DNA of 64,000 bases from Thalassobacillus sp043497085. GTDB taxonomy: Bacteria; Bacillota; Bacilli; Bacillales; Halobacillaceae. The stretch lies in the NCBI GenBank assembly GCA_043497085.1, contig JBIEKI010000002.1; one strand, 5' to 3'. Below the pieces are notes generated by a model. That model was given only the letters and a program-made list of their open reading frames with translations, was not told the DNA's origin and searched no databases. Both the position numbers and the translations under genes were made by a program. This document shows, one piece after another, positions 24,512 through 32,813 of the stretch (within the stretch, counting starts at the first letter, position 1; the number at the start of each line of letters is the position of its first letter).

Positions 24512-25600
24512 GTGCAGCAAACTCACAGAATTCTAGTAATCAATCCAGGTTCGACATCTACGAAGATCGGTGTCTTTGATGAGGAAGATTGTATTTTTGA
24601 AAAAACGATCCGCCATACTTCCGAAGAAGTAGCGGGTTATTCACGAATCATCGATCAGTTTGAGTTTCGTAAGCACGTCATATTGAATGAGCTGGATGAA
24701 GAAGGAATCAATATTAGTAAACTTAGTGCCGTTTGTGGACGTGGCGGGCTGCTGCGTCCGATCGAAGGGGGCACCTACGAAGTCAATGATGCGATGCTCG
24801 AGGATTTGAAAGCAGGTTATAACGGAGAACATGCTTCTAACTTAGGCGGAATCATCGCCAATGAAATTGCCCAGGGATTGAACATCCCAGCGTTTATTGT
24901 AGATCCGGTCGTGGTGGATGAATTGCAGGAGATAGCACGTGTTTCTGGTGTTCCGGAAATACCAAGAAAAAGCATCTTCCACGCATTAAATCAAAAGGCT
25001 GTGGCAAGAAGGGCCGCAAAAGATCTTAAACAATCTTATAAAGCTTCCAGGCTGATCGTTACCCATATGGGCGGTGGGATTACGGTAGGCGCTCATAAAA
25101 ATGGCCGAGTGGTAGATGTGAACAACGGTCTTCACGGGGATGGACCTTTTTCGCCTGAACGTGCAGGAACAGTACCTGCGGGTGACCTTGTATCCTTATG
25201 TTTTTCCGGGCAGTATTACCGCGATGAAATCATGAAGAAGCTGGTCGGAAAAGGTGGCCTGATGGCTTATCTGGAGAGCAATGATGCTGTAGAAATAGAA
25301 AATCGCATTGAACAAGGCGATAGGAAAGCGGCGCTTATCTATGACGCAATGGCTTATCAAATCGCTAAAGAAATAGGCTCAATGAGCGCGGTTTTAGAAG
25401 GTAAAGTAGATGCTATCGTCTTGACCGGGGGTCTGGCGTACGGGAAAGAGTTCGTTAAACAAATTTCAGAGCGTGTGAAATGGATTGCTGATATTCTGGT
25501 CTATCCAGGCGAAAATGAGCTGGAGGCTCTCAATGAAGGAGCATTGCGTGTCCTTCACCAGGAAGAGCTGCCAAAACAGTATCCTAATTTCACAGAATAG
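24512..25600 (+). CDS. buk: Butyrate kinase
   Basis: A 362-residue ASKHA-fold acyl kinase turning acyl phosphate plus ADP into the free acid and ATP. The N-terminal phosphate motif (ILVINPGSTSTKIGVF), the central THMGGGITVGAHKNGRVVDVNNG and the C-terminal LTGGLAYGKEFV are intact. Start is GTG 24512 after GGAGG. Order ptb-bcd-buk-lpdV is as in B. subtilis. Confidence 0.96.
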   Translation: MQQTHRILVINPGSTSTKIGVFDEEDCIFEKTIRHTSEEVAGYSRIIDQFEFRKHVILNELDEEGINISKLSAVCGRGGLLRPIEGGTYEVNDAMLEDLKAGYNGEHASNLGGIIANEIAQGLNIPAFIVDPVVVDELQEIARVSGVPEIPRKSIFHALNQKAVARRAAKDLKQSYKASRLIVTHMGGGITVGAHKNGRVVDVNNGLHGDGPFSPERAGTVPAGDLVSLCFSGQYYRDEIMKKLVGKGGLMAYLESNDAVEIENRIEQGDRKAALIYDAMAYQIAKEIGSMSAVLEGKVDAIVLTGGLAYGKEFVKQISERVKWIADILVYPGENELEALNEGALRVLHQEELPKQYPNFTE

Positions 25601-25615
25601 AAAGGAGAGTCTTGC

Positions 25616-27037
25616 ATGGCTCATGATTATGATTTAGTAGTGCTTGGCGGAGGTACTGGAGGATATGTAGCGGCTATACGAGCCTCTCAGCTGGGTATGA
25701 ATGTAGCGGTTGTTGAGAAAGGGAAGATGGGCGGTACTTGTCTTCACAAAGGGTGTATCCCTTCTAAAGCGCTATTAAGAAGCGCTGAAGTATATCGGCA
25801 AACAAAAGAAGCTGATGAGTACGGAATCACTGCGGAGCAGCCGACAATTAACTTCGATCGTGTCCAGGAACGTAAGCAGTCAATTGTTGATACCTTACAT
25901 AAAGGTGTAGAAGGCTTGATGAAAAAAGGGAAAATCGATATCTTTGAAGGTTTTGGCCGGATACTGGGTCCTTCGATTTTTTCTCCTATGCCAGGCACCA
26001 TTTCTGTGGAGATGAACAATGGGGAAGAAAATGAGATGCTTATCCCTAAAAATGTTTTGATTGCCACTGGGTCCAAACCAAAAACACTCCCAGGTCTGGA
26101 GGTTGATGGAGAATACATCATGACCTCGGATGAAGCATTAGAAATGAAAGAACTGCCTCAATCAATCATTATCGTCGGTGGCGGGGTCATTGGTATCGAA
26201 TGGGCTTCTATGCTTGCGGACTTTGGGGTCGAAGTAACAGTCATTGAATACCTTCCTCAAATCCTGCCAACAGAAGATCAAGAGGTAGCTAAGGAAATGC
26301 AGCGTCTGATGAAAAAGAAAGGTATTAAAGTAGTAACTGGTGCCAAAGTGCTTCCAGAAACCTTGAAAAAAGATGGCAAGGTAGAAATCCAGGCGGAAGT
26401 AAAAGAAAAACAAGAGACGTATCAAGCGGATAAATTATTGGTTTCCGTCGGTCGTGCAGCTAATGTAACGAATATCGGCTTAGAAAATACAGACATTAAA
26501 GTCGAAAATGGCTTCATTGAAACGAATGATTATTACCAGACCAAAGAGAGCCATATCTATGCAATTGGTGATGTCATAGGAGGATTGCAGCTTGCCCATG
26601 TAGCTTCCCATGAAGGTATGATAGCTGTTGAGCATATGGCGGATAATAAGCCGCACAAATTGAAAGCGGAAGACATTCCGACATGTATTTATTCCAATCC
26701 TGAGATTGCGAGTGTTGGTTTGACCGAACAGCAGGCGAAAGAAGCTGGTTATGAAGTGAAGAAAGGCAAGTTCTCTTTCAAAGCGATCGGTAAGGCATTG
26801 GTATTTGGAGAGTCGGACGGATTTGTCAAAATAATCGCCGACAAACAGACAGACGACTTGTTAGGGGTTCATATGATAGGACCGCATGTAACGGATATGA
26901 TTTCAGAAGCAGGCCTTGCCAAGGTGCTCGATGCGACACCGTGGGAAATTGCCGAATCCATTCACCCTCATCCGACTTTATCAGAAGCAATTGGGGAAGC
27001 GGCGATGGCTGTAGATGGAAAACAGATTCACGGATAA
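25616..27037 (+). CDS. lpdV: Dihydrolipoamide dehydrogenase of the branched-chain 2-oxo acid complex (E3)
   Basis: A 473-residue FAD disulfide reductase that reoxidises the lipoyl groups of BkdB. The FAD motif VVLGGGTGGYVAAIRA, the redox disulfide GGTCLHKGCIPSK, the NAD motif IIVGGGVIGIEWA and the C-terminal active-site HPHPTLSEAI are present. Its place inside the bkd operon assigns it to this complex rather than to pyruvate dehydrogenase. Confidence 0.95.
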   Translation: MAHDYDLVVLGGGTGGYVAAIRASQLGMNVAVVEKGKMGGTCLHKGCIPSKALLRSAEVYRQTKEADEYGITAEQPTINFDRVQERKQSIVDTLHKGVEGLMKKGKIDIFEGFGRILGPSIFSPMPGTISVEMNNGEENEMLIPKNVLIATGSKPKTLPGLEVDGEYIMTSDEALEMKELPQSIIIVGGGVIGIEWASMLADFGVEVTVIEYLPQILPTEDQEVAKEMQRLMKKKGIKVVTGAKVLPETLKKDGKVEIQAEVKEKQETYQADKLLVSVGRAANVTNIGLENTDIKVENGFIETNDYYQTKESHIYAIGDVIGGLQLAHVASHEGMIAVEHMADNKPHKLKAEDIPTCIYSNPEIASVGLTEQQAKEAGYEVKKGKFSFKAIGKALVFGESDGFVKIIADKQTDDLLGVHMIGPHVTDMISEAGLAKVLDATPWEIAESIHPHPTLSEAIGEAAMAVDGKQIHG

Positions 27038-27055
27038 TGCAAAGGAGGGATTATT

Positions 27056-28048
27056 ATGGCTGAAAATCGCCATGAAAAACTTGGATTGACTGATGATCAA
27101 GTATTAGAGATGTACCGGATCATGCTGACTGCGAGAAAAGTTGATGAAAGAATGTGGCTGTTGAATCGTGCAGGGAAAATTCCATTCGTCATTTCCTGTC
27201 AGGGACAGGAAGCTGCACAAGTGGGAGCGGCATTTGCGCTGGATCGAGATAAGGATTATGTACTTCCTTACTATCGGGATATGGGTGTTGTAATTGCTTT
27301 TGGTATGACAGTCAAAGAACTGATGCTTTCTGGGTTTGCTAAAGCTGAAGACCCGAACTCAGGGAGCCGGCAGATGCCTGGCCACTTTGGGCAAAAGAAA
27401 AACAGAATCGTTACAGGTTCTTCTCCAGTTACGACTCAGGTGCCTCACGCAGTGGGAATTGCCCTTGCAGGTAAAATGGAGAAAAAAGACTTTGTTTCCT
27501 TAGTTACATTTGGAGAAGGTTCATCTAACCAGGGTGATTTTCATGAGGGCGCCAACTTTGCAGGTGTCCATAAGCTGCCAGTCATCTTTATGGTAGAAAA
27601 CAATAAGTACGCCATATCCATTCCAGTCGAACGGCAGCTTGCTTGTGAAAAAGTTTCTGATCGAGCAATTGGATATGGGATGCCAGGATATACTGTCGAT
27701 GGCAATGATCCTCTTGAAGTCTTCGAAGTTGTTAAACAAGCGGCAGAACGAGGACGTAACGGAGAAGGCCCAACACTGATTGAAGCAGTTTCTTATCGTT
27801 TAACTGCACATTCCAGTGATGATGACGATCGTACTTACCGTGAAAAAGAAGAAGTTGACGAAGCCCGTAAAAAAGATTCTATCATTACATTTGGCAACTA
27901 CCTTCGGAGCTTAGACATTTTAACAGAAGATATTGAGAAGAAAATGAATGAGGAGATCACGGATTTGGTTAATGAAGCGACTGATTACGCAGAAAATGCT
28001 CCATATGCTGATCCGGAATCCGCTTTAAAATACGTATATGAAGAGTAA
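27056..28048 (+). CDS. bkdAA: Branched-chain 2-oxo acid dehydrogenase E1 alpha
   Basis: A 330-residue TPP-dependent E1 alpha. The TPP motif GEGSSNQGDFHEGANFAGVHKLPVIF...ENN is clear, as is the loop YRLTAHSSDDDDRTYR that carries the residues contacting E2. It pairs with BkdAB (14 bases downstream) to decarboxylate 2-oxo acids from valine, leucine and isoleucine. GGAGGGATT precedes the ATG. Confidence 0.96.
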   Translation: MAENRHEKLGLTDDQVLEMYRIMLTARKVDERMWLLNRAGKIPFVISCQGQEAAQVGAAFALDRDKDYVLPYYRDMGVVIAFGMTVKELMLSGFAKAEDPNSGSRQMPGHFGQKKNRIVTGSSPVTTQVPHAVGIALAGKMEKKDFVSLVTFGEGSSNQGDFHEGANFAGVHKLPVIFMVENNKYAISIPVERQLACEKVSDRAIGYGMPGYTVDGNDPLEVFEVVKQAAERGRNGEGPTLIEAVSYRLTAHSSDDDDRTYREKEEVDEARKKDSIITFGNYLRSLDILTEDIEKKMNEEITDLVNEATDYAENAPYADPESALKYVYEE

Positions 28049-28062
28049 GGAGGGGAATGACA

Positions 28063-29046
28063 ATGCCAGTAATTTCTTATATACAAGCTGTAACACAAGC
28101 GCTGCGTGAAGAAATGCAGCGTGATGAAAAAGTTTTTGTTTTGGGAGAAGACGTCGGAAAACGCGGTGGTGTATTCCGTGCTACAGACGGGTTATATGAT
28201 GAATTTGGAGCCGATCGTGTTTTAGATACGCCTCTCGCTGAATCAGCAATCGCTGGGGTAGGTATCGGTGCTGCAATGTACGGTATGCGACCTGTAGCTG
28301 AAATGCAATTTGCAGATTTCATCATGCCAGCTGTCAACCAGATCATTTCCGAAGCTGCAAAAATCCGCTACCGCTCCAATAATGACTGGAGCTGTCCCAT
28401 AACCATCCGGGCACCATACGGCGGGGGCGTTCATGGCGCATTGTATCATTCTCAATCTGTTGAAGCTGTGTTTGCCAATCAGCCAGGATTGAAGATTGTT
28501 ATGCCGTCTACTCCATATGATGTCAAAGGTCTATTGAAAGCAGCAGTTCGTGATCCTGATCCGGTACTATTTTTTGAACATAAACGAGCTTATCGTCTTA
28601 TTAAAGGAGAAGTTCCTGAGGAAGATTATACCTTGCCGATCGGAAAAGCGGATGTAAAGCGTGAAGGCTCAGACATCACCGTGATTACATACGGTTTAGC
28701 TGTGCATTTCGCCTTACAGGCAGCAGATAAGTTGGCGGAAGAGGGAATCGATGTGCATATCCTCGACTTGCGCACTGTTTATCCATTAGATCGGGAAGCA
28801 ATCATCGAAGCCGCATCAAAGACCGGGAAAGTACTGCTCGTATCAGAAGATAACAAAGAAGGCGGGATCATCAGTGAGGTGTCTGCCATCATCAGTGAAA
28901 ACTGTCTATTTGAACTTGATGCACCAGTACAGCGTCTGGCAGGTCCGGATGTTCCAGCGATGCCATATTCACCGACAATGGAAAAGTATTTTATGATCAA
29001 TCCGGATAAAGTAGAAAAAGCCATGAGAGAGCTTGCTGAATTTTAA
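28063..29046 (+). CDS. bkdAB: Branched-chain 2-oxo acid dehydrogenase E1 beta
   Basis: A 327-residue E1 beta with the transketolase pyrimidine domain (FVLGEDVGKRGGVFRAT, DTPLAESAIAGVGIGAAMYGMRP) and the C-terminal domain ending MEKYFMINPDKVEKAMRELAEF, close to B. subtilis BkdAB. ATG 28063 is preferred to ATG 28057 because AAGGAGGGG (28047-28055) then lies seven bases upstream. Confidence 0.95.
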   Translation: MPVISYIQAVTQALREEMQRDEKVFVLGEDVGKRGGVFRATDGLYDEFGADRVLDTPLAESAIAGVGIGAAMYGMRPVAEMQFADFIMPAVNQIISEAAKIRYRSNNDWSCPITIRAPYGGGVHGALYHSQSVEAVFANQPGLKIVMPSTPYDVKGLLKAAVRDPDPVLFFEHKRAYRLIKGEVPEEDYTLPIGKADVKREGSDITVITYGLAVHFALQAADKLAEEGIDVHILDLRTVYPLDREAIIEAASKTGKVLLVSEDNKEGGIISEVSAIISENCLFELDAPVQRLAGPDVPAMPYSPTMEKYFMINPDKVEKAMRELAEF

Positions 29047-29064
29047 TCCAAAGGAGGAGTCTCT

Positions 29065-30387
29065 GTGGGCGTAGAAAAAATAAACATGCCACAATTGGGC
29101 GAAAGTGTCACCGAAGGCACAATCAGCACATGGCTGGTCCAAGTGGGAGATAAAGTCAATAAGTACGATCCGATTGCTGAAGTGATGACAGATAAAGTAA
29201 ACGCAGAAGTACCTTCATCGTTTACGGGCGTTATCAAAGAATTAGTAGCTCAGGAAGGCGACACAATCGCCGTGGGTGAATTAATGTGTTATATCGAAGT
29301 AGAAGGCGGCGGTTCGGCTGGTGTAGCAGAAGAACCTGCAAAAGATGAACCTGCAGCGGAAGAACCGGCAGCTGTGGAAAAAGACGAACAGAAGATAAAG
29401 AGCCAGAAGCAAGAGCAGCACGAAAATAAAGATAACACAATGAAGAAGCGTTATTCACCGGCGGTTATGCGGTTGGCGCAGGAGAATGACATCGATCTTG
29501 AACAGGTAGAGGGGACAGGCAAGGGTGGCCGTATCACCCGGAAAGATGTAGAAAAAGTGATTGCTGCTGGAGGCACGCAAGATAAAGAGCCTCAAGAAAC
29601 GGTACAAGAAGCTCCAGCGAAAACTTCTGAACCGGCTCCATCTCCAGCACAACCAACGCCTGCACCTTCTAATATAAAAACGGAAGCCGGAGATAAAGAG
29701 ATTCCTGTCACTGGTGTGAGAAAAGCTATTGCACAAAACATGGTCAAATCTAAGACTGAAATTCCTCATGCCTGGATGATGGTTGAGGTCGATGTTACAG
29801 GCTTGGTCGAGTACAGAAATTCACTGAAAGATAAATTCAAAACTGAAGAAGGCTATAGTCTGACTTTCTTTTCTTTCTTTGTCAAAGCGGTAGCCCAGGC
29901 ATTGAAAGAGTACCCGCAATTGAACAGCACATGGGCTGGTGATAAAATCATTCAGCGTAAGGCGATCAACTTGAATATCGCAGTTGCTAAAGAAGATCAA
30001 CTATTCGTTCCGGTCATCAAGGATGCAGATGATAAGAGCATCAAAGGGATTGCGAAGGATATCACTGACCTCGCGATGAAGGCGAGAAACGGTAAATTGA
30101 CCTCCGCTGATATGGAAGGCGGTACATTCACCGTTAACAATACCGGTTCCTTCGGTTCCGTCCAGTCGATGGGAGTTATTAATCATCCACAGGCAGCAAT
30201 TCTCCAAGTGGAATCAATTGTGAAAAAGCCTGTCATCAAAGATGGCATGTTTGCAGCCCGTGACATGGTAAACTTATGCTTATCTCTGGACCACCGTGTA
30301 CTGGATGGGCTCGTTGCTGGCAATTTCCTGGCACGAGTCAAAGAAATTTTGGAAAATGTAAACAAAGACAACACACCAATTTATTAA
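29065..30387 (+). CDS. bkdB: Branched-chain 2-oxo acid dehydrogenase E2 (dihydrolipoyl acyltransferase)
   Basis: A 440-residue E2. One N-terminal lipoyl domain with the lipoylated Lys in EVMTDKVNAEVPS is followed by an acidic Ala/Pro/Glu linker, a peripheral-subunit-binding domain (SPAVMRLAQENDIDLEQVEGTGKGGRITRKDV), a second Pro/Ala-rich linker, and the catalytic domain ending with the DHRVLDG active-site His motif. Start GTG 29065 follows AAGGAGGAG. It is the last gene of the bkd operon; the hairpin in the following repeat may stop transcription. Confidence 0.96.
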   Translation: MGVEKINMPQLGESVTEGTISTWLVQVGDKVNKYDPIAEVMTDKVNAEVPSSFTGVIKELVAQEGDTIAVGELMCYIEVEGGGSAGVAEEPAKDEPAAEEPAAVEKDEQKIKSQKQEQHENKDNTMKKRYSPAVMRLAQENDIDLEQVEGTGKGGRITRKDVEKVIAAGGTQDKEPQETVQEAPAKTSEPAPSPAQPTPAPSNIKTEAGDKEIPVTGVRKAIAQNMVKSKTEIPHAWMMVEVDVTGLVEYRNSLKDKFKTEEGYSLTFFSFFVKAVAQALKEYPQLNSTWAGDKIIQRKAINLNIAVAKEDQLFVPVIKDADDKSIKGIAKDITDLAMKARNGKLTSADMEGGTFTVNNTGSFGSVQSMGVINHPQAAILQVESIVKKPVIKDGMFAARDMVNLCLSLDHRVLDGLVAGNFLARVKEILENVNKDNTPIY

Positions 30388-30393
30388 GAACAA

Positions 30394-30605
30394 AAGCGCA
30401 AGCGCCTTGCTCACCCCCGACAAGCTTAAGACAAGCCTCGGCGTGACGTTCTTTGTACTTTTAGACCAATTAAATTTTTAAAGGTTTAAAGTATAAGTAA
30501 AACTAAGGCTTTCGCCATAAAAAATTGGCGATAAGCCAAGTTTTTCTAATCACAGAGAGGATTGACTTAAGACCTCGAGGGGGTAGGCGCTGGAGCTGGA
30601 TGAGA
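30394..30605. repeat. Short interspersed palindromic element downstream of bkdB
   Basis: The ends are imperfect inverted repeats: AAGCGCAAGCGCC-TTGCTCACCCCC at the left and GGGGGTAGGCGCTGGAGCTGGA at the right. The centre (30507-30540) is a hairpin GGCTTTCGCCA / TGGCGATAAGCC followed by TTTTT, which could act as terminator for the bkd operon. GCGCAAGCGCC...GGCGCTGGAGC elements are common between Bacillaceae genes. No coding potential. Only one copy lies in this window. Confidence 0.55.
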
Positions 30606-30656
30606 CCCACTACCGAAAGTTATCCACAAAAAGAAAATTTTATAATTTCCTAGCCA

Positions 30657-30700
30657 AAAACAAACACTCCCGTGAACCGATGTAGGTTCCGGGAGTTTTG
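30657..30700 (-). terminator. Terminator after the homocysteine methyltransferase gene
   Basis: On the minus strand ACTCCCGGAACC-TACATC-GGTTCACGGGAGT followed by GTTTGTTTTT. Confidence 0.8.
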
Positions 30701-30704
30701 GATT

Positions 30705-31757
30705 TCATGCTTTATTTTTATAGGAAGTGATATGGGATTGCAGGTTTTCATCTGAGCCAAATAAAAAGTGCTTTTCCATATTAGGAGAGTAAGTAGAATT
30801 AACAGCTTCTCTTCCAACTGTTTCTGCCACCTCACGAAGCATACTTGGAGATGCCCCGCAACATAGTCCAAAGTAATTTACTCCAGTCTCATGTGCTTCC
30901 TTTGCCCAGGAAGCCAATTCATATCGATTACAATAAAGCGGGTCGAGTGAAGTTGGAAATGTAGTCTCCGTCGGTATACTACAAGCACAGCCGCCGTCCG
31001 GCAAGTTAAAAAAGGTGGGGTGCTCTTCGGTTGTTCTGTATGGAATTGGTAAAGCTCCTACATAGCCATCGACATTTTCACGGATTTTTTCTATATGAGG
31101 CTGCATGGTTGCTGGTCCACGAAAACAGTTCATTCCTACTACTAATGCGCCATGCTCCTTCAATAAACGGCAGCCTTCTTCAACAGAATATCCATCTCGT
31201 AATACATTTTCACCCATGAGTCCAAACGTGATCACAGCAGGAAGATCTTGCTTTTGAATCTCCTCTAAAGCTATCTTGGCTTCTTCGTAATAATAGAAAG
31301 TCTCTCCATTTACAAAGTCTACCCCTTCTTCTTTACACCAGCAGATCATTTCAGCGAACATGCTGCGAACCTCTTCCTTTGAGGATGGATCATCAGGATT
31401 GAAAAGGTTTGTATTTGATATATTTCCAGCAACGAGTGCTTCCTCTTCGGGATGTTCTTTGGCTACTTCTTTAGCCAGGCGGATAGCTTGGCGGTTTAAG
31501 GGCTCAAGTAGATCTTCTTTTCCGATAACCCTCATTTTTTCACGGTGGGCATTGTAGGTAAAGGCCAGTACAACGTCTGATCCCGCTAACATATAATCCC
31601 GATACGTTTGTTTTAATGCTTGAGGATTGTCTAAAGCCACTTCTGGCACGAATGAACCAGCCTGTAAATATCCTCGACGCTCCAATTCAAACAGGTAGCC
31701 TTCTCCGCAAATGACTGGTCCATCCTGCAAACGTTCCTCTAAACTTCTTTTTGTCAT
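30705..31757 (-). CDS. Homocysteine S-methyltransferase family protein (betaine-homocysteine type)
   Basis: A 350-residue TIM-barrel enzyme predicted to move a methyl group onto homocysteine, making methionine. Zinc-binding cysteines are at the family positions: C211 in GMNCFRG and C299-C300 in FGLCCGA. The N-terminal GPVICGEGYLFELERRGYLQAGSF and the internal NGETFYYYEEA resemble betaine-homocysteine methyltransferases more than MmuM, but the methyl donor (betaine, dimethylthetin, S-methylmethionine) cannot be decided from sequence. A SAM-I riboswitch precedes it, tying it to methionine supply. GAGAGGATGG is its ribosome site. Confidence 0.88.
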   Translation of the reverse strand: MTKRSLEERLQDGPVICGEGYLFELERRGYLQAGSFVPEVALDNPQALKQTYRDYMLAGSDVVLAFTYNAHREKMRVIGKEDLLEPLNRQAIRLAKEVAKEHPEEEALVAGNISNTNLFNPDDPSSKEEVRSMFAEMICWCKEEGVDFVNGETFYYYEEAKIALEEIQKQDLPAVITFGLMGENVLRDGYSVEEGCRLLKEHGALVVGMNCFRGPATMQPHIEKIRENVDGYVGALPIPYRTTEEHPTFFNLPDGGCACSIPTETTFPTSLDPLYCNRYELASWAKEAHETGVNYFGLCCGASPSMLREVAETVGREAVNSTYSPNMEKHFLFGSDENLQSHITSYKNKA

Positions 31758-31790
31758 GTAACCATCCTCTCAGGTGAAGTATTTTTGAAA

Positions 31791-31823
31791 AATAAAAAAC
31801 TCTCTTCCAATAAGAAGAGAGAT
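31791..31823 (-). terminator. Riboswitch-controlled terminator hairpin
   Basis: Minus-strand stem CTCTCTTC / GGAAGAGAG followed by a TTTTTTATT tract, directly downstream of the SAM-I aptamer and ahead of the methyltransferase start. This is the expected expression platform. Confidence 0.85.
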
Positions 31824-31835
31824 TTTTGTAACGAA

Positions 31836-31955
31836 TCCTCATCTTATCTGCCAGATCAAGAAATCTGTAGGAATTAGCACCTTTTTCAGATGAATATCTG
31901 AAAGGTTGCCGGGCGTCTTCGGGCCTAGTCCCTCTGCCACTCTGGATAAGAGTTA
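31836..31955 (-). promoter_or_regulatory. SAM-I (S-box) riboswitch
   Basis: Read on the minus strand it has the S-box consensus in order: CTCTTATCCAGAG, GGCAGAGGGACTAGGCCC, GACGCCCGGCAACC, GGTGCTAATTCC and the closing GGCAGATAAGATGAG that pairs with the start to form P1. With SAM bound, the downstream terminator should form and shut off the methyltransferase gene. Confidence 0.96.
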
Positions 31956-32123
31956 TCTATGCAATTGTCCTGTATTATAAGTTGGGGAAGAAGCAGGTGT
32001 CAACCATATTTTCAGATTATTTTAAATTGATACGCAGCTTTTAGTGCCAGTTTAATTGAAAGCATAATAGAAAATTGATAAGATAACTTAAGAAGGTATT
32101 CTAGTTGAAAAGGGGATATACAC

Positions 32124-32555
32124 ATGGATTTTAATATTTATATGAACGATGTCGTCAATCAGGCACGTAATGAGATATCACAAGCTGGCTATAAGGAACT
32201 TACTACTCCAGAAGAAGTAGATGAAGCATTGAAGCAAAAAGGCACCACCCTGGTCATGATCAATTCTGTATGCGGCTGTGCCGGCGGAGTTGCTCGTCCT
32301 GCCGCTGCACATTCTATCCACTATGATAAACGACCGGACAACCTTGTTACAGTTTTTGCCGGTCAGGATAAAGAAGCGACAGAACGTGCCCGTCAACACT
32401 TCGTTGGTTACCCGCCTTCTTCTCCTTCTTTCGCGTTTATGAAAGATGGAGAGATTGTAACCATGGTCGAACGTCATGACATTGAGGGCTTTGAGCCGAT
32501 GGAAGTAGTTGGCAAGCTTCAAAACATCTTTGAGGAACATTGTGAAGAAATATAA
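32124..32555 (+). CDS. brxB: Bacilliredoxin BrxB (YqiW)
   Basis: A 143-residue thioredoxin-fold protein that removes bacillithiol from proteins under oxidative stress. The diagnostic CGC motif is at residues 50-52 (NSVCGCAGGVARPAA), with the cis-Pro region YPPSSPSFA. It is almost collinear with B. subtilis YqiW, which also lies between the bkd operon and yqjA. AAAGGGGAT precedes the ATG, and a strong terminator follows. Confidence 0.96.
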   Translation: MDFNIYMNDVVNQARNEISQAGYKELTTPEEVDEALKQKGTTLVMINSVCGCAGGVARPAAAHSIHYDKRPDNLVTVFAGQDKEATERARQHFVGYPPSSPSFAFMKDGEIVTMVERHDIEGFEPMEVVGKLQNIFEEHCEEI

Positions 32556-32566
32556 GCAAAGATAAA

Positions 32567-32607
32567 AAAGTCCGTTACGAGGGCCTCCCTCTGTAACGGA
32601 CTTTTTT
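32567..32607 (+). terminator. Terminator after brxB
   Basis: Stem AAAGTCCGTTAC / GTAACGGACTTT with a GAGGG-CCTC-containing loop, followed by TTTT. Confidence 0.92.
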
Positions 32608-32644
32608 ATTTTCTACATATCCTGTCTTATCTTGTTGTTAGGGG

Positions 32645-32661
32645 TTGTGGTTAAACCACAA
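32645..32661. promoter_or_regulatory. PutR-type operator upstream of putB
   Basis: TTGTGGTTAAACCACAA is a perfect palindrome with arms TTGTGG and CCACAA. It closely matches the operator I recall for the proline-responsive activator PutR of B. subtilis. It lies about 40 bases upstream of the -35 box, a position suited to activation. Confidence 0.75.
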
Positions 32662-32693
32662 TTTAATAGGGAGATGTTTGTGTAAAGCACACG

Positions 32694-32723
32694 TTGTCAG
32701 AATGACGTCAAAATCGTTACAAT
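32694..32723 (+). promoter_or_regulatory. Sigma-A promoter of putB-putC
   Basis: TTGTCA (32694-32699), 18-base spacer, TACAAT (32718-32723). It is downstream of the PutR palindrome and about 90 bases before putB. Confidence 0.6.
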
Positions 32724-32813
32724 TTTCTTAACAGATAAAAAACTTTTAGTTATTCTGTTTAACTGCAGGAAATAGAAGGAACATCTTCATTACGCATATG
32801 TAACTGAAGGGAT

